DNA of 64,000 nt from Oscillospiraceae bacterium (GCA_017460835.1 JAFUAD010000046.1:1-64000); one strand, 5' to 3'. Shown: positions 1 to 8,214, counted from the first letter of the stretch. Notes: generated by a model not told the origin, from the sequence alone. Made by a program: numbers and translations.

Positions 1-171
1 CTGAAGGCTGTTCGCCTCGACGAAATACTTGTTGTTCGCGTCCTTGAGGACATGGAACGGGCGACCGCTCCAAAATGCTCTCTTGCAGATCTCGTTCATA
101 AAGGGAAGGTTGTAGCCGAGCTTGCTTGCGGCTGCGTACATTGAAAGGAGCGTCAAAGTCATCTGTTTCAT
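1..171 (-). CDS. Unknown protein, N-terminal part only (runs off window start)
   Basis: An open frame of 57 codons continues past the left edge of the window. The start is set at the ATG at 171 because AGGAGG lies nine bases upstream; another in-frame ATG at 180 touches the AGGAGG and is too close to be used. The visible protein is Lys/Arg-containing and soluble-looking, with no signal peptide and no membrane segment. I do not recognise the family. It lies near phage-like remnants at 3.4-4.3 kb, which may or may not be related. The gene is real by frame and ribosome site; its function is unknown. Confidence 0.5.
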   Translation of the reverse strand, partial: MKQMTLTLLSMYAAASKLGYNLPFMNEICKRAFWSGRPFHVLKDANNKYFVEANSLQ

Positions 172-300
172 AGTAATCATCCTCCTGAAAGATATGGATT
201 TTCATTTTCGTGTGCGAAATTTGGCTGAAATCGCACACGCCACCGAGTAGGTTCGATCTAAATTCTTGTTTACATTGGCATCACCCCCAGCAACAGGGCA

Positions 301-340
301 TAAAAATAGCCCGGAGTTTTTTGTTAAAAAAGACCGGGCT
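301..340 (-). terminator. Rho-independent terminator, minus strand
   Basis: AGCCCGG (308-314) pairs with CCGGGCT (334-340), extended inside by a T6/A6 pair around a three-base loop. On the minus strand the stem is followed by ATTTTTA, so it acts leftward. It would stop any transcript passing the tRNA genes and insulate the gene at 1-171. Confidence 0.7.
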
Positions 341-615
341 TATGGATTATTCAATTAAAAAAAGGGAAAAGCGAAGAAAAAAGGAAAGAGGGTACTGAAT
401 AACGCGGAATTTGCAAGGGGAACGCCACGAAATTGACGCATTTACACTACTTTTGATTGAATGAGTAAGAGTCATGATACACCTGATTGTGTGCAGTGTT
501 TTTGCGGGCTTTCGTGTGCATTCGTGTGCACGCGTGTGCGATTGGCTTGAAAAATACTTCAAAATACGGAAAAATTCTTCCGAAATCGGAAATTTTTTTC
601 AATTCAAAACATAAG

Positions 616-659
616 AAAAATGTCCTAGATGCTTGATTTTCACGCATCTAGGACATTTT
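616..659 (-). terminator. tRNA operon terminator
   Basis: ATGTCCTAGATGC (620-632) pairs perfectly with GCATCTAGGACAT (644-656), followed on the minus strand by a T-run. It directly follows the two tRNA-Ser genes. Nearly the same hairpin follows the tRNA genes at 22.9 kb. Confidence 0.85.
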
Positions 660-664
660 ACATC

Positions 665-754
665 TGGCGGAGAAAGAGGGATTTGAACCCTCGCGACCCT
701 TTCGAGCCCTACTCCCTTAGCAGGGGAGCCCCTTCACCACTTGGGTATTTCTCC
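665..754 (-). tRNA. tRNA-Ser (anticodon GCU)
   Basis: A class II tRNA with long variable arm, acceptor stem GGAGAAA, anticodon loop CTGCTAA, the T-arm GGTTCAAATCC and an encoded CCA end at 665-667. It reads AGC/AGU serine codons. It is the second of two tandem tRNA-Ser genes on this strand. Confidence 0.95.
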
Positions 755-785
755 AAAGACGGTGAATGCAAATCCGGATATGGTA

Positions 786-874
<89 letters not shown>

Positions 875-1012
875 TTTCGGATTCAGCTTTATTATTATAG
901 CATAAATTCGGCCGCTTGTCAAGTGCTGATTGAAAAAATCATGAAAAAAGCTGTTTCCGGCGCAGCATCCTGCATTTTTTCCTAAACATATACTGGAAAT
1001 TGCGCCATAAGG

Positions 1013-1203
1013 CGGGCAGTGCCCGGCTCCGTTTCTGCTCCTAGGCAGGCCTGTTCCATACATTTTCTATTGCTCCCATTGCGTTTTCCACTATAATATG
1101 CTATAACCGGGCAGTGCCCGGCTCCATTACTGCTCCCATGAAGCAGACTCGAAAATATTATTTCATCGCTCCCATTGCGTTTTCCACCATAATATGCTAT
1201 AAT
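1013..1203 (+). repeat. Tandem duplication (about 95 bp) of a promoter region
   Basis: Two copies of a 95-96 bp unit lie head to tail, roughly 1013-1107 and 1108-1203. Each holds GGGCAGTGCCCGGCTCC near its start and a TTGCGT/TATAAY promoter at its end. The second copy begins with a perfect palindrome, CCGGGCAGTGCCCGG. The rest of the 875-1225 gap holds nothing else I can identify. Confidence 0.75.
1175..1203 (+). promoter_or_regulatory. Sigma-A promoter of the RNA methyltransferase gene
   Basis: TTGCGT (1175-1180), a 17-base spacer and TATAAT (1198-1203). The duplicated upstream copy has TTGCGT at 1079 and the weaker TATAAC at 1102, with the same spacing. Confidence 0.75.
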
Positions 1204-1225
1204 CACAGGTACGGAGGGGAGCAGA

Positions 1226-2047
1226 ATGGGAAACGAAAAACACATCTCAGAGCTGGCAGAATCGCCGTGGCAGGCGTGGCTGACCTGCTCGGAAACACAG
1301 CTTGCGCATCTATACGAGCCGGAGCCGGGGCTGTTCATCGCGGAGAGCGCGAATGTCATAGAGCGGGCGATTGCGGCGGGGTATCAGCCGGAAGCCTTCC
1401 TGATCGACCCGGCATTCTATCGCGAACAGGTGCGGGCGATGACCGTGCAGCTTCCGGATGTGCCGGTTTATCTTGCTGCGGAGCCGGTTCTCAACAGCAT
1501 CCGCGGCATGCATCTGACCCGCGGTGTGCTCTGCGCCATGCGGAGAAGGCGGATGCAGATGCCGCCGTCAGCGCAGCTCGGCAGCAGGATCGTCATTCTC
1601 GAAAATATCGTAAATCCGACGAATCTCGGCGCGATTTTCCGCTCAGCGGCAGCGCTCGGCATGGACGCCGTGCTGCTGACAAAGGGCTGCACCGATCCGC
1701 TGTACCGCCGGGCGGCGCGGGTCAGCACCGGCACGGTTTTTCAGATTCCGTGGTTCACGGATTCGTCTGCGGAGACTGCGGTTCCCATTATCAGGGCGCT
1801 GCAATCATCGGGGTACATCTGCATGGCAATGGCGCTGAATTCCGATTCTGTCAGCCTGTCGGATCCCCGCCTGCGGGAGCCTGAGAGGCTCGCGGTTGTC
1901 ATGGGCAATGAGGGCAGCGGGCTCTGTGCGGAGACCGTCTCTGCCTGCGATTATACCGTTCGCATTCCGATGCTGCACGGCGTGGATTCGCTGAATGTTG
2001 CGGCAGCGAGCGCCGTTGCATTCTGGGAGCTGCGGAGGAGGTCGTGA
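1226..2047 (+). CDS. TrmH/SpoU-family RNA 2'-O-methyltransferase
   Basis: The 273-residue protein has an N-terminal substrate-binding part (about 1-110) and a C-terminal SPOUT methyltransferase domain. Motif 1 is ENIVNPTNLG (126-135), motif 2 is MGNEGSGL (near 225), and motif 3 is IPMLHGVDSLNVAAA (near 250), which forms the trefoil knot and binds S-adenosylmethionine. Members methylate ribose in 23S rRNA or tRNA; the exact target cannot be told here. The start follows GGAGGGG by nine bases. It is monocistronic, with a good promoter just upstream, and convergent with the remnant that follows. Confidence 0.9.
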   Translation: MGNEKHISELAESPWQAWLTCSETQLAHLYEPEPGLFIAESANVIERAIAAGYQPEAFLIDPAFYREQVRAMTVQLPDVPVYLAAEPVLNSIRGMHLTRGVLCAMRRRRMQMPPSAQLGSRIVILENIVNPTNLGAIFRSAAALGMDAVLLTKGCTDPLYRRAARVSTGTVFQIPWFTDSSAETAVPIIRALQSSGYICMAMALNSDSVSLSDPRLREPERLAVVMGNEGSGLCAETVSACDYTVRIPMLHGVDSLNVAAASAVAFWELRRRS

Positions 2048-2068
2048 CCGGAAAGGGGCGTTTCATTT

Positions 2069-2479
2069 TCATTTGGAATAAAACACCTTCCCCCTTGCCC
2101 GGAACGGCAGCCGTTTTCCTTCCGGAATCAGAAAAGCGTGCTCATGATGCACTTTCAGATCGTGCTCAATTTCCGCATCGGTGATAATCAGGATCGGGCC
2201 GTTCTTCGGGAAATCGGCAGCGTGTTCGAGCAGATCGACTGCCGGCTGCAAAACCGTTCCGCCGCGCCCCTTGACCGCCACTCTGCCGGCGATATCCTCC
2301 GGCGCAAGCTGACTGCCGAGCAGCGAGACACAGGGCATCCCGACATCATCCGCAAACTGCTGCACCAGCGCCGATTTGACGATGCCCGGCGCACCCCAGA
2401 TGAACACCGGACGAATCGGGGAAAGATTGAGGAGCAGGTCGGAAAGCTCTGTTTGTGTGACTGTAAACGGTAAATTCAT
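2069..2479 (-). pseudogene. Deletion chimera: MoxR-type ATPase N-terminus joined to VWA-like protein C-terminus
   Basis: The 136-codon frame reads as two halves. Residues 1 to about 65 look like the start of a MoxR-family AAA ATPase, with a Walker A-like GAPGIVKS in which the usual GK pair is preceded by V where G is expected. Residues from about 70 (GRGGTVLQPAVDLLE, then ILIITD and HAFLIPEGKRLPF) look like the end of the VWA-like metallopeptidase usually encoded next to such ATPases. Sensor, lid and most of the VWA fold are missing. I infer one deletion removed the 3' part of the first gene and the 5' part of the second. A translated small protein cannot be excluded. Confidence 0.6.
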
Positions 2480-2497
2480 GGGTTCCTCCGTCTGTTG

Positions 2498-3250
2498 TTA
2501 TCTGAGCAGCCATTCCGCCGCAGCATCGACAACCTGCTGCATTTCATTGCCATCCGTCAGGCGGTGCTTTGCGCCCGCGACCGTGATCTGCCGGATTTTC
2601 GGATTGCGCTTGCAGAATGCATCGGTGTCTGCCGGCAGAACGACCTCATCGCTGCCGCCGTGAATCAGCAGCATTTCGCGGTCATGATCCTGCGTAAACA
2701 CATCATTTTTCTGCAATTCGCGGTAAAATGCAAACGGGACTTTGATTTTCCGCGAAAACCCAAGCTCGATGCTGCCGCTGCGTGCATATTCCTGCATCGT
2801 GCAATGCTCCGAGACAATGCGGGCGAACACATCCGCCATATTCACAGCGGGCGCGCGCAGCACGATCCTCACGGAATCCGGTATCATCGGGAGCGCATTC
2901 AGCGCGATATAGCCGCCGAAGCTGGTCGCGAATACGCCGCGCCATGCAGCGTCCGGGCAGTGCGTCTGCATCATCCCGGCCGCATCCTGAAAATCGCGGA
3001 TGCAGTTCTGCACACTGAACAGCTCGGCCTGCGTGTCGCTGCCGTGCCCGGGCAAATTGAACGCAAGCACGGCCGTTTCATGCGCCGTGAGACGCTCCGC
3101 GAGCGCAGCGATCGTGCCGCTCTCCATGCTGCCGCCGAAGCCGTGCAGCGCGATGATATATTGTGCCGGCGTCCTGTTATCCGGCAGCATCAGCTTATAC
3201 TGTAAATCGCGGGGAGACATCTGCTTGTATTTGGGGTGTGTTGTGATCAT
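2498..3250 (-). CDS. Alpha/beta hydrolase (serine esterase/lipase-like)
   Basis: The 250-residue protein has the alpha/beta hydrolase pattern: an oxyanion-loop HGFGG near 35-40, a nucleophile elbow ATSFGG near 119 (first Gly replaced by Ala), an acid in HGGSDEVV near 206, and the histidine in GAKHRL near 232. No signal peptide is present, so it is cytoplasmic. The ATG at 3250 is chosen because AAGGAGG precedes it; longer upstream frames have no ribosome site and unlikely composition. The substrate is unknown. The gene upstream of the remnant at 2069 may be co-transcribed with it. Confidence 0.85.
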   Translation of the reverse strand: MITTHPKYKQMSPRDLQYKLMLPDNRTPAQYIIALHGFGGSMESGTIAALAERLTAHETAVLAFNLPGHGSDTQAELFSVQNCIRDFQDAAGMMQTHCPDAAWRGVFATSFGGYIALNALPMIPDSVRIVLRAPAVNMADVFARIVSEHCTMQEYARSGSIELGFSRKIKVPFAFYRELQKNDVFTQDHDREMLLIHGGSDEVVLPADTDAFCKRNPKIRQITVAGAKHRLTDGNEMQQVVDAAAEWLLR

Positions 3251-3380
3251 TTGTGATCCCTCCTTGCTGTCATTATAACAGGTTTCATGCGCAAAATCCT
3301 GAACAGTCTGTGAATTCTGAGGCGGAAAACAACGCGCCGTGCAAAGCGTGCCGCAAATGTAAATAATCTGTGAATTTTTC

Positions 3381-3412
3381 GGAAAAGTTGCATGCAAACG
3401 TGCAACTTTTCC
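3381..3412. repeat. Perfect 12-bp inverted repeat
   Basis: GGAAAAGTTGCA (3381-3392) pairs with TGCAACTTTTCC (3401-3412) around an eight-base loop. No T-run follows on either strand, so it is not an obvious terminator. It lies at the left end of the phage-like remnant and could be an operator or a recombination scar. Confidence 0.55.
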
Positions 3413-3655
3413 CTGTTTTCCGAAGCCGTTATTGAAGGAGGATTGCAGATACCGGCACTGAGACCGTATCAAACTGATCTTGCGAACGGTGTGCCGCGCT
3501 CGCGGCGCACGGGACACAGAGCGCCCTGCATCGTGCTCATGGAGCTGATCTCTATCCTCGAAAACTACGGCGAAATCTCGCCGGACGCGGTTTGGGTGCG
3601 CCGTATCATCAAGAAGCTCAGGAATTTCAAGGATAAGGAGGACAACGAGAAATGA
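3392..3655 (+). pseudogene. Remnant: superfamily 2 helicase N-terminus fused to a short phage-like tail
   Basis: Between about 3450 and 3535 the frame reads PALRPYQTDL and, further on, RAPCIVL. This is the N-terminal pattern of DEAD/DEAH-box phage helicases, where the Walker A loop should follow at once. Instead the frame jumps to a 38-residue segment starting MELISILENYGEI and rich in Lys. The first 20 codons lie in a hairpin and are probably untranslated. The TGA overlaps the ATG of the endolysin gene. I infer a deletion that removed most of a helicase gene and joined it to a small gene ahead of the endolysin. Confidence 0.45.
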
Positions 3656-4341
3656 AGTTTGTGCCAAGAAACGAGCTCCCTGCAAAAGACAATCGCTTTT
3701 ATATCGCGAAGTCGGAGGGCGGCCTGAACCCCGGTATTCCGCGGCCTTCCGGGAGCAAGCTGCGGTTTGCGAACTGCGTATTCTATGCGCTGGGGCGCTT
3801 TGCGGAGCTGTGGGGCATCTGGCTGAAATCCACAAACGCAGAGAATTTCTGCACGGTCGCAAAGGAAATGGGCCTGACCGTTTCGCAGAAGCCTGCCCTC
3901 GGCGCGATCGCATGCTGGGCAAAGGGCGAGGTCGGCGTCAGCAGCGACGGTGCCGGGCATGTTGCGGTTGTCGAGATCATCAACAGCAGCGGCAGCATTG
4001 TCACCAGTGAATCGGGCTGGTCTGCGAAAATGGAATTCTGGACAAAAACGCGCCTGAACGACGGAAACTGGGGGCAGTCCGGAGCATACAGGTTCCTCGG
4101 CTTCATCCTGCCTCCCGGCGTGCTGCCTGTGCCGACATCGCCGATCCGCAAGGGCGATCAGGGCGACGATGTCAAATGGCTGCAAACGCAGCTTGCCGAA
4201 AAAGGCTATCTCCGCGATACCGAGATCGACGGCAGCTTCGGGCGCATCACGCTGGGCGCGCTGCTTGCTTACCAGTTCGAGAGCGGGCTCGATGTGGATG
4301 GGGTTGCCGGCGCGAAGACCAGAGCAGCACTTACAGCATAA
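3652..4341 (+). CDS. Phage-type endolysin: CHAP amidase/endopeptidase plus peptidoglycan-binding domain
   Basis: The 229-residue protein has an N-terminal CHAP domain (about 1-150), with the catalytic Cys at 42 (FANCVFYALGR) and His at 103 (GHVAVVE). A PG_binding_1 domain follows from about 165 (KGDQGDDVKWLQTQL, then DGSFGRITLGALLAYQ). Such proteins cut peptidoglycan cross-bridges or the amide bond of muropeptides. There is no signal peptide, as expected for a phage lysin that needs a holin or leaks out. AAGGAGG lies upstream of the start and the gene overlaps the previous frame by four bases. It appears to be the last intact gene of a prophage remnant, or a domesticated lysin. Confidence 0.88.
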   Translation: MKFVPRNELPAKDNRFYIAKSEGGLNPGIPRPSGSKLRFANCVFYALGRFAELWGIWLKSTNAENFCTVAKEMGLTVSQKPALGAIACWAKGEVGVSSDGAGHVAVVEIINSSGSIVTSESGWSAKMEFWTKTRLNDGNWGQSGAYRFLGFILPPGVLPVPTSPIRKGDQGDDVKWLQTQLAEKGYLRDTEIDGSFGRITLGALLAYQFESGLDVDGVAGAKTRAALTA

Positions 4342-4345
4342 ACAA

Positions 4346-4386
4346 AATCCGCCTGCGGGATAATACCGCGGGCGGATTATTTTTAT
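4346..4386 (+). terminator. Terminator of the endolysin gene
   Basis: AATCCGCC (4346-4353) pairs with GGCGGATT (4371-4378), extended by CGG/CCG inside, and is followed by ATTTTTATT. Confidence 0.88.
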
Positions 4387-4452
4387 TCATGGGCATTCGA
4401 CAGTATTCGACAAAGAAATTCGTGTTTATGTGCTTTTCTTTGCAATCCGGTA

Positions 4453-4481
4453 TTGCAGATTTCCTGTGATTGTGATATGAT
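4453..4481 (+). promoter_or_regulatory. Promoter reading into the 3' end of pdxR (antisense)
   Basis: TTGCAG (4453-4458), a 17-base spacer and TATGAT (4476-4481). A ribosome site (GGAAGGGAG) and an ATG at 4513 follow, so it once served a plus-strand gene. It now points into the end of the truncated pdxR. Confidence 0.6.
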
Positions 4482-4512
4482 TTTTCATAGAATAAGGAAG
4501 GGAGCTGCAAGT

Positions 4513-4560
4513 ATGGCCAAAAACATTCAGAGGATAAAAGCTCCCGCAGCCAGACCGCAT
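4513..4560 (+). pseudogene. 5' stub of a lost gene, plus strand
   Basis: A start codon with a good ribosome site and promoter begins a frame (MAKNIQRIKAPAARP) that soon runs antisense across pdxR up to 4935. Beyond about codon 16 the sequence is simply the complement of pdxR coding sequence, so only the stub is likely original. I infer that a deletion removed the rest of this gene and the 3' end of the convergent pdxR. The family is not recognised. Confidence 0.4.
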
Positions 4561-5658
4561 TTATGCCCGGTGATTCGGACAGTTTTCGTCCTGCGCCCTT
4601 CTGACCCTGTTGATTGTCCGCTCAAATTCACCGCTGTCGAGCCATTCTGCAAGAAAATACTGCTCCAGCATCGGCACGGTACAGGAATAGAAGCCGACCG
4701 CTTTTTCGTACAGCGGCAGGAGCGCTTCCGGCAATACCATATATCCTGCGCGCAGAGACGGCGCAATCGTTTTGGAAAAGGTATTGATATATATGACATT
4801 GTGATCCGCAGTCTGTGCAAACAGCGTCTGCGGGGCTTTGCCGTTCAGCGCAAATTCCGAATCATAATCATCCTCAATGATGAATGCGTTTCTCTGATTT
4901 GCCCATTCCAGATAGATCTGTCTGCGCGCTGCTGAGGCCGTCACGCCGCTGGGAAAGCTGTTGAAGGGCGTGACATGGAGAATCTCCGCATTTGTCCGGC
5001 GCAGTGCATCGGGGCGGATGCCCTCGCTGTCCATTCTGAGCATTTCGCACTGCGCACCGTTTGCGGTATACACAGCCCGTATTTTTTCATACGAGGGCGA
5101 TTCCAGCGCGACGGTCTTTTCCCGGCCGAGCATCTGGATGCAGATGCCGTACAGATATTCCGCGCCCGAACCGACGATGATCTGTTCACCGGATACGGTA
5201 ATATTTCTGCATCTGGAAAGATACCGGCAGATCGCCTCCCGCAGATGCAGACAGCCGTGATTCGGAGACTTCATCAGGATTTTTTCACCGTAATCGAGCA
5301 TGACTTTCCGCATCATAGCCGCAACCGGAGAAAACGGAATCTGCGCGGGATGCTCTGCGTTTTCGGCATCTGCCGGGGAATTCGCAGCCGATATTTCAGA
5401 AGCCGGGAAAAAGCGCGCAGAGTCGTATTTCACATAGCAGCCGCTTCGCGGGCGCATTTCGCAGTAGCCCTCATCACAGAGAAGCTGATAGGCGTGTTCA
5501 ATGGTCACAACGCTGACAAGGCAGTCTCCTGCAAGCTCTCGTTTGGAGGGCAGCCTTGTGCCTTTCACAAATGCGCCCGAAAGAATCCGGTGCCGCATTT
5601 CCCGATAAATCTGCATATAAGCCGGCTCACTGCTTTCCCGTTTGATACTGATGAACAC
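4561..5658 (-). CDS. pdxR: MocR/PdxR-type regulator, C-terminally truncated
   Basis: The protein has a GntR-type winged helix (about 1-75; LPSKRELA and the recognition-helix segment) followed by a fold-type I aminotransferase-like domain that binds PLP at the Lys in INTFSKTIAPSLRAGY. In this family PLP acts as effector and pdxST is the target, which fits the position directly after pdxT. The 365 residues are about 90-100 short: the small C-terminal domain stops after FERTINRVRR and ends in an unrelated tail. GTG at 5658 is preferred over GTG at 5667 because AAAGGGG touches the latter. Whether the shortened protein still responds to PLP is unknown; it could be a pseudogene. Confidence 0.75.
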   Translation of the reverse strand: MFISIKRESSEPAYMQIYREMRHRILSGAFVKGTRLPSKRELAGDCLVSVVTIEHAYQLLCDEGYCEMRPRSGCYVKYDSARFFPASEISAANSPADAENAEHPAQIPFSPVAAMMRKVMLDYGEKILMKSPNHGCLHLREAICRYLSRCRNITVSGEQIIVGSGAEYLYGICIQMLGREKTVALESPSYEKIRAVYTANGAQCEMLRMDSEGIRPDALRRTNAEILHVTPFNSFPSGVTASAARRQIYLEWANQRNAFIIEDDYDSEFALNGKAPQTLFAQTADHNVIYINTFSKTIAPSLRAGYMVLPEALLPLYEKAVGFYSCTVPMLEQYFLAEWLDSGEFERTINRVRRAQDENCPNHRA

Positions 5659-5679
5659 ACTTCTCACCCCTTTATCAGA

Positions 5680-6261
5680 TTATACAACATTCAGAGGCGA
5701 TTTTGCAACCATTTGCAGAAAATATTTGCAGACGGCCGTGTCATCCGTGAGCTCCGGGTGAAAGGCAGCTGCCAGCTGACTGCCCTCTCTGACCGCAATG
5801 ATTCGGTTTTCATGCTGCGCCAGAACCGTGACATTTTCGCCGACGCGCTCTGCATACGGCGCACGGATAAACGGCATTTCGATCTCACTGCCCGCGAACT
5901 GCTCTCTGCACCGGAAGCTGCCGAGCTGTCTGCCGTAGGCATTCCGCCTGACAGTGATATCAAGCGTTCCGAAGCAGGGCGCTTCGCCGCCGGATATTTC
6001 TTTTGCGAGAAGAATCATGCCGGCGCAGGTTCCGAAAACAGGCAACCCGTTTTGTATCATCGTTTTCAGCGGCACAAGCAGATCAAGCTCTTTCAGGAGC
6101 CTGCGCATTGCCGTGCTTTCTCCGCCCGGCAGAATCAGCCCGTCAAAAGGTGCGCTGAGATCCTTTCGCTGACGGATTTCAAAGCCCTCTGTGCCGAGCA
6201 GCGCAAGCCTGCTGATATGCTCTGCAAAAGCGCCCTGCACCGCAAGTACACCGATGCGCAT
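5680..6261 (-). CDS. pdxT: Pyridoxal 5'-phosphate synthase glutaminase subunit
   Basis: The 193-residue class I glutamine amidotransferase releases ammonia from glutamine and passes it to PdxS for PLP synthesis. The start GVLAVQGAFAEH, the PGGEST loop near 47, the nucleophile Cys in FGTCAGM near 79 and the His-Glu pair in FHPELT near 171 are all present. The length is normal. The ATG overlaps the stop of pdxS by one base, so the subunits are translationally coupled. Confidence 0.96.
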   Translation of the reverse strand: MRIGVLAVQGAFAEHISRLALLGTEGFEIRQRKDLSAPFDGLILPGGESTAMRRLLKELDLLVPLKTMIQNGLPVFGTCAGMILLAKEISGGEAPCFGTLDITVRRNAYGRQLGSFRCREQFAGSEIEMPFIRAPYAERVGENVTVLAQHENRIIAVREGSQLAAAFHPELTDDTAVCKYFLQMVAKSPLNVV

Positions 6262-7133
6262 TATTTTCCTCTTTCCTCCATGATGAGCTGAATCTCGCTC
6301 TCATTGATGCCGACCATTGCTTCGCCGAGACCTGCGGAGAGCTCTGCCAGCATCTTTGCATCCTGATAGTTTGTCACAGCCTGTACAATTGCTGCTGCGC
6401 GTCTGACAGGGTCGCCGGATTTGAAGATACCCGAGCCGACAAACACGCCCTCTGCACCGAGCTGCATCATCAGCGCGGCATCGGCAGGTGTTGCGACGCC
6501 GCCGGCTGCAAAGTTCACAACCGGCAGCCTGCCGTCATCGTGAACCTGCTGAAGCAGCGCATACGGAACCTCCAGACGCTTTGCCTCCTCATAGAGCTCA
6601 TCCTCCCGCAGCGATACTGCATGGCGAATCTGCGCATTCATCTTCCGCATATGGCGGACAGCCTGCACGATATCGCCTGTGCCCGGCTCGCCCTTTGTCC
6701 GAATCATCGAGGCGCCCTCTGCAATGCGGCGCAGTGCTTCTCCGAGGTCTCTGGCGCCGCAGACAAACGGCACGCTGAATTTTCGCTTGTCAACATGGTA
6801 CACATCATCGGCAGGCGAGAGCACCTCGCTTTCGTCGATGTAATCAATTCCGATTGCTTCCAGAATCTGCGCCTCTGCAAAATGACCGATCCGGCATTTT
6901 GCCATCACGGGGATGCTGACTGCATCCTGAATCGAACGGATCATGGCAGGATCACTCATTCTCGAAACACCCCCTGCGGCTCTGATATCCGCGGGGATGC
7001 GCTCCAGCGCCATGACCGCACATGCACCGGCCTCCTCTGCAATCACGGCCTGCTCCGGTGTGGTGACGTCCATGATGACGCCGCCCTTGAGCATCTGCGC
7101 AAGCTCTTTGTTCAACTGGTATCTGTCTTCCAT
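6261..7133 (-). CDS. pdxS: Pyridoxal 5'-phosphate synthase lyase subunit
   Basis: The 290-residue (beta/alpha)8 barrel makes PLP from ribose 5-phosphate, glyceraldehyde 3-phosphate and ammonia. Typical segments are [13 protein letters not shown] near 17, the Lys in [10 protein letters not shown] near 81, the second Lys region [10 protein letters not shown] near 148, and [13 protein letters not shown] near 213. The start is the ATG at 7133, eight bases after AGAGG. PLP made here would serve the sulfur amino acid enzymes encoded 7-11 kb away, a suggestion based only on proximity. Confidence 0.97.
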   Translation of the reverse strand: MEDRYQLNKELAQMLKGGVIMDVTTPEQAVIAEEAGACAVMALERIPADIRAAGGVSRMSDPAMIRSIQDAVSIPVMAKCRIGHFAEAQILEAIGIDYIDESEVLSPADDVYHVDKRKFSVPFVCGARDLGEALRRIAEGASMIRTKGEPGTGDIVQAVRHMRKMNAQIRHAVSLREDELYEEAKRLEVPYALLQQVHDDGRLPVVNFAAGGVATPADAALMMQLGAEGVFVGSGIFKSGDPVRRAAAIVQAVTNYQDAKMLAELSAGLGEAMVGINESEIQLIMEERGK

Positions 7134-7161
7134 AATGCTACCTCTTTTCAGTTTTTTTCTC

Positions 7162-7190
7162 ATTATAGCAGATGCAGCCGGATTTGCATA
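7162..7190 (-). promoter_or_regulatory. pdxST promoter
   Basis: On the minus strand TATGCA (7190-7185), 17 bases, then TATAAT (7167-7162), with an A-rich leader before pdxS. The region between it and the LysR gene would hold any PdxR site; none is obvious. Confidence 0.6.
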
Positions 7191-7240
7191 TAACCAGTTG
7201 CAGATTATTTTATGAGATCAGATGCGGGTGTGCCGCAGAA

Positions 7241-8173
7241 TCAGTCGGTAAGCCGGTTTTCTGCAAGATACCGTTTCAGATTCCGGACATAATTCTCTCC
7301 GACCTCGCTTAAAACGGTGCGCTCCTTGGTAATATAACCAATCTCCATGATAAAATCATTGCTTTCGGAATCCGCTTCAAAGGGGACGGCTGTGTACGCA
7401 ATGCCGTTTAATTCCTCACAGATAATGCCGCAGCAGATTGTATATCCGAGCACGCCGATCATCAGATTCAGCATCGTTGCACGGTCATTGGCTTTGATGA
7501 TCTGCTTATAGGCATTTTCGCTTAAGATTTCCTCGGAATAATATGCAGAGCCGTTTTCTCCCTGCTCAAACCGCAGGCAGGGATACGGCTCCAGATCCCG
7601 CAGGCTGACTGACGCCCTTCCTGCCAGCGGATGCTGCCGCCAGAGATAGACATACGGCTTGCAGTGAATCAGATGATGAAATTCCAGACCGGATTCCCGC
7701 AGGAGCTTTTCGATCATTTTCCGGTTATAGCTGCTAAGATACAGAATGCCGATCTCACTTTTCAGTGTTGCGGTATCGGAGATCACGAGGCGCGTGCGGG
7801 TCTCGCGGATGACAAATTCATAATCCTCCGTTCCGAAGGAGCGGATTGTGCTGACAAATGCACTGACAGCGAAGGAATAATGCTGGGTGGAGACGCCGAA
7901 GGTAATGCGGCGCTTTTTCTGTGTGATGAATTTATCCTGAATCATCTCGAACTGCTGGTACAGCTGCTTTGCATAGACCAGAAAATCAGAGCCCGCATTT
8001 GTCAGCACCACACCGCGGTTGCTCCGCAGAAAAATCTGAAAGCCAAGCTCGTTTTCCAGCTCCTTGATTGCACTTGTCAGTGCCGGCTGCGAAAGATACA
8101 GCTCATCTGCGGCCTTGTTCAGGGAGCCCTGCCGGGCAATCGTAAGAATATAGTGAATCTGCTGCAGGGTCAT
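7241..8173 (-). CDS. LysR-family transcriptional regulator
   Basis: The 310-residue protein has an N-terminal helix-turn-helix (QGSLNKAADELYLSQPALTSAIKELE in pieces, about 14-40) and a substrate-binding-like effector domain (about 90-300). ATG 8173 follows GGAGG by seven bases, better than the GTG at 8191. It is 80 bases after nifK-like and in the same direction, so it may be the operon's last gene or have its own promoter. By family it could be a CysB-like sensor of sulfur status (O-acetylserine or similar), but the effector cannot be deduced. Confidence 0.88.
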   Translation of the reverse strand: MTLQQIHYILTIARQGSLNKAADELYLSQPALTSAIKELENELGFQIFLRSNRGVVLTNAGSDFLVYAKQLYQQFEMIQDKFITQKKRRITFGVSTQHYSFAVSAFVSTIRSFGTEDYEFVIRETRTRLVISDTATLKSEIGILYLSSYNRKMIEKLLRESGLEFHHLIHCKPYVYLWRQHPLAGRASVSLRDLEPYPCLRFEQGENGSAYYSEEILSENAYKQIIKANDRATMLNLMIGVLGYTICCGIICEELNGIAYTAVPFEADSESNDFIMEIGYITKERTVLSEVGENYVRNLKRYLAENRLTD

Positions 8174-8214
8174 GGCTTGCCCTCCTCTCACTGTATTTTG
8201 GATCAGGCGGAAGA

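Larger units (their letters stand above)
181..664. other. Gene-poor gap with two minus-strand terminators
   Basis: No convincing gene is seen. The stretch is AT-richer than its surroundings and holds a terminator at 301-340 and the tRNA terminator at 616-659. Short ORFs here lack ribosome sites and have low-complexity Arg/Lys/Ser composition. Confidence 0.5.

Noticed and set aside
1114..1884. 256-codon ORF on the plus strand overlapping the RNA methyltransferase
   Set aside because: It lacks a ribosome site and begins in the repeat; the frame at 1226 has all SPOUT motifs.
4975..6291. 438-codon ORF on the plus strand
   Set aside because: It is a shadow of pdxR and pdxT, both of which have clear family motifs.
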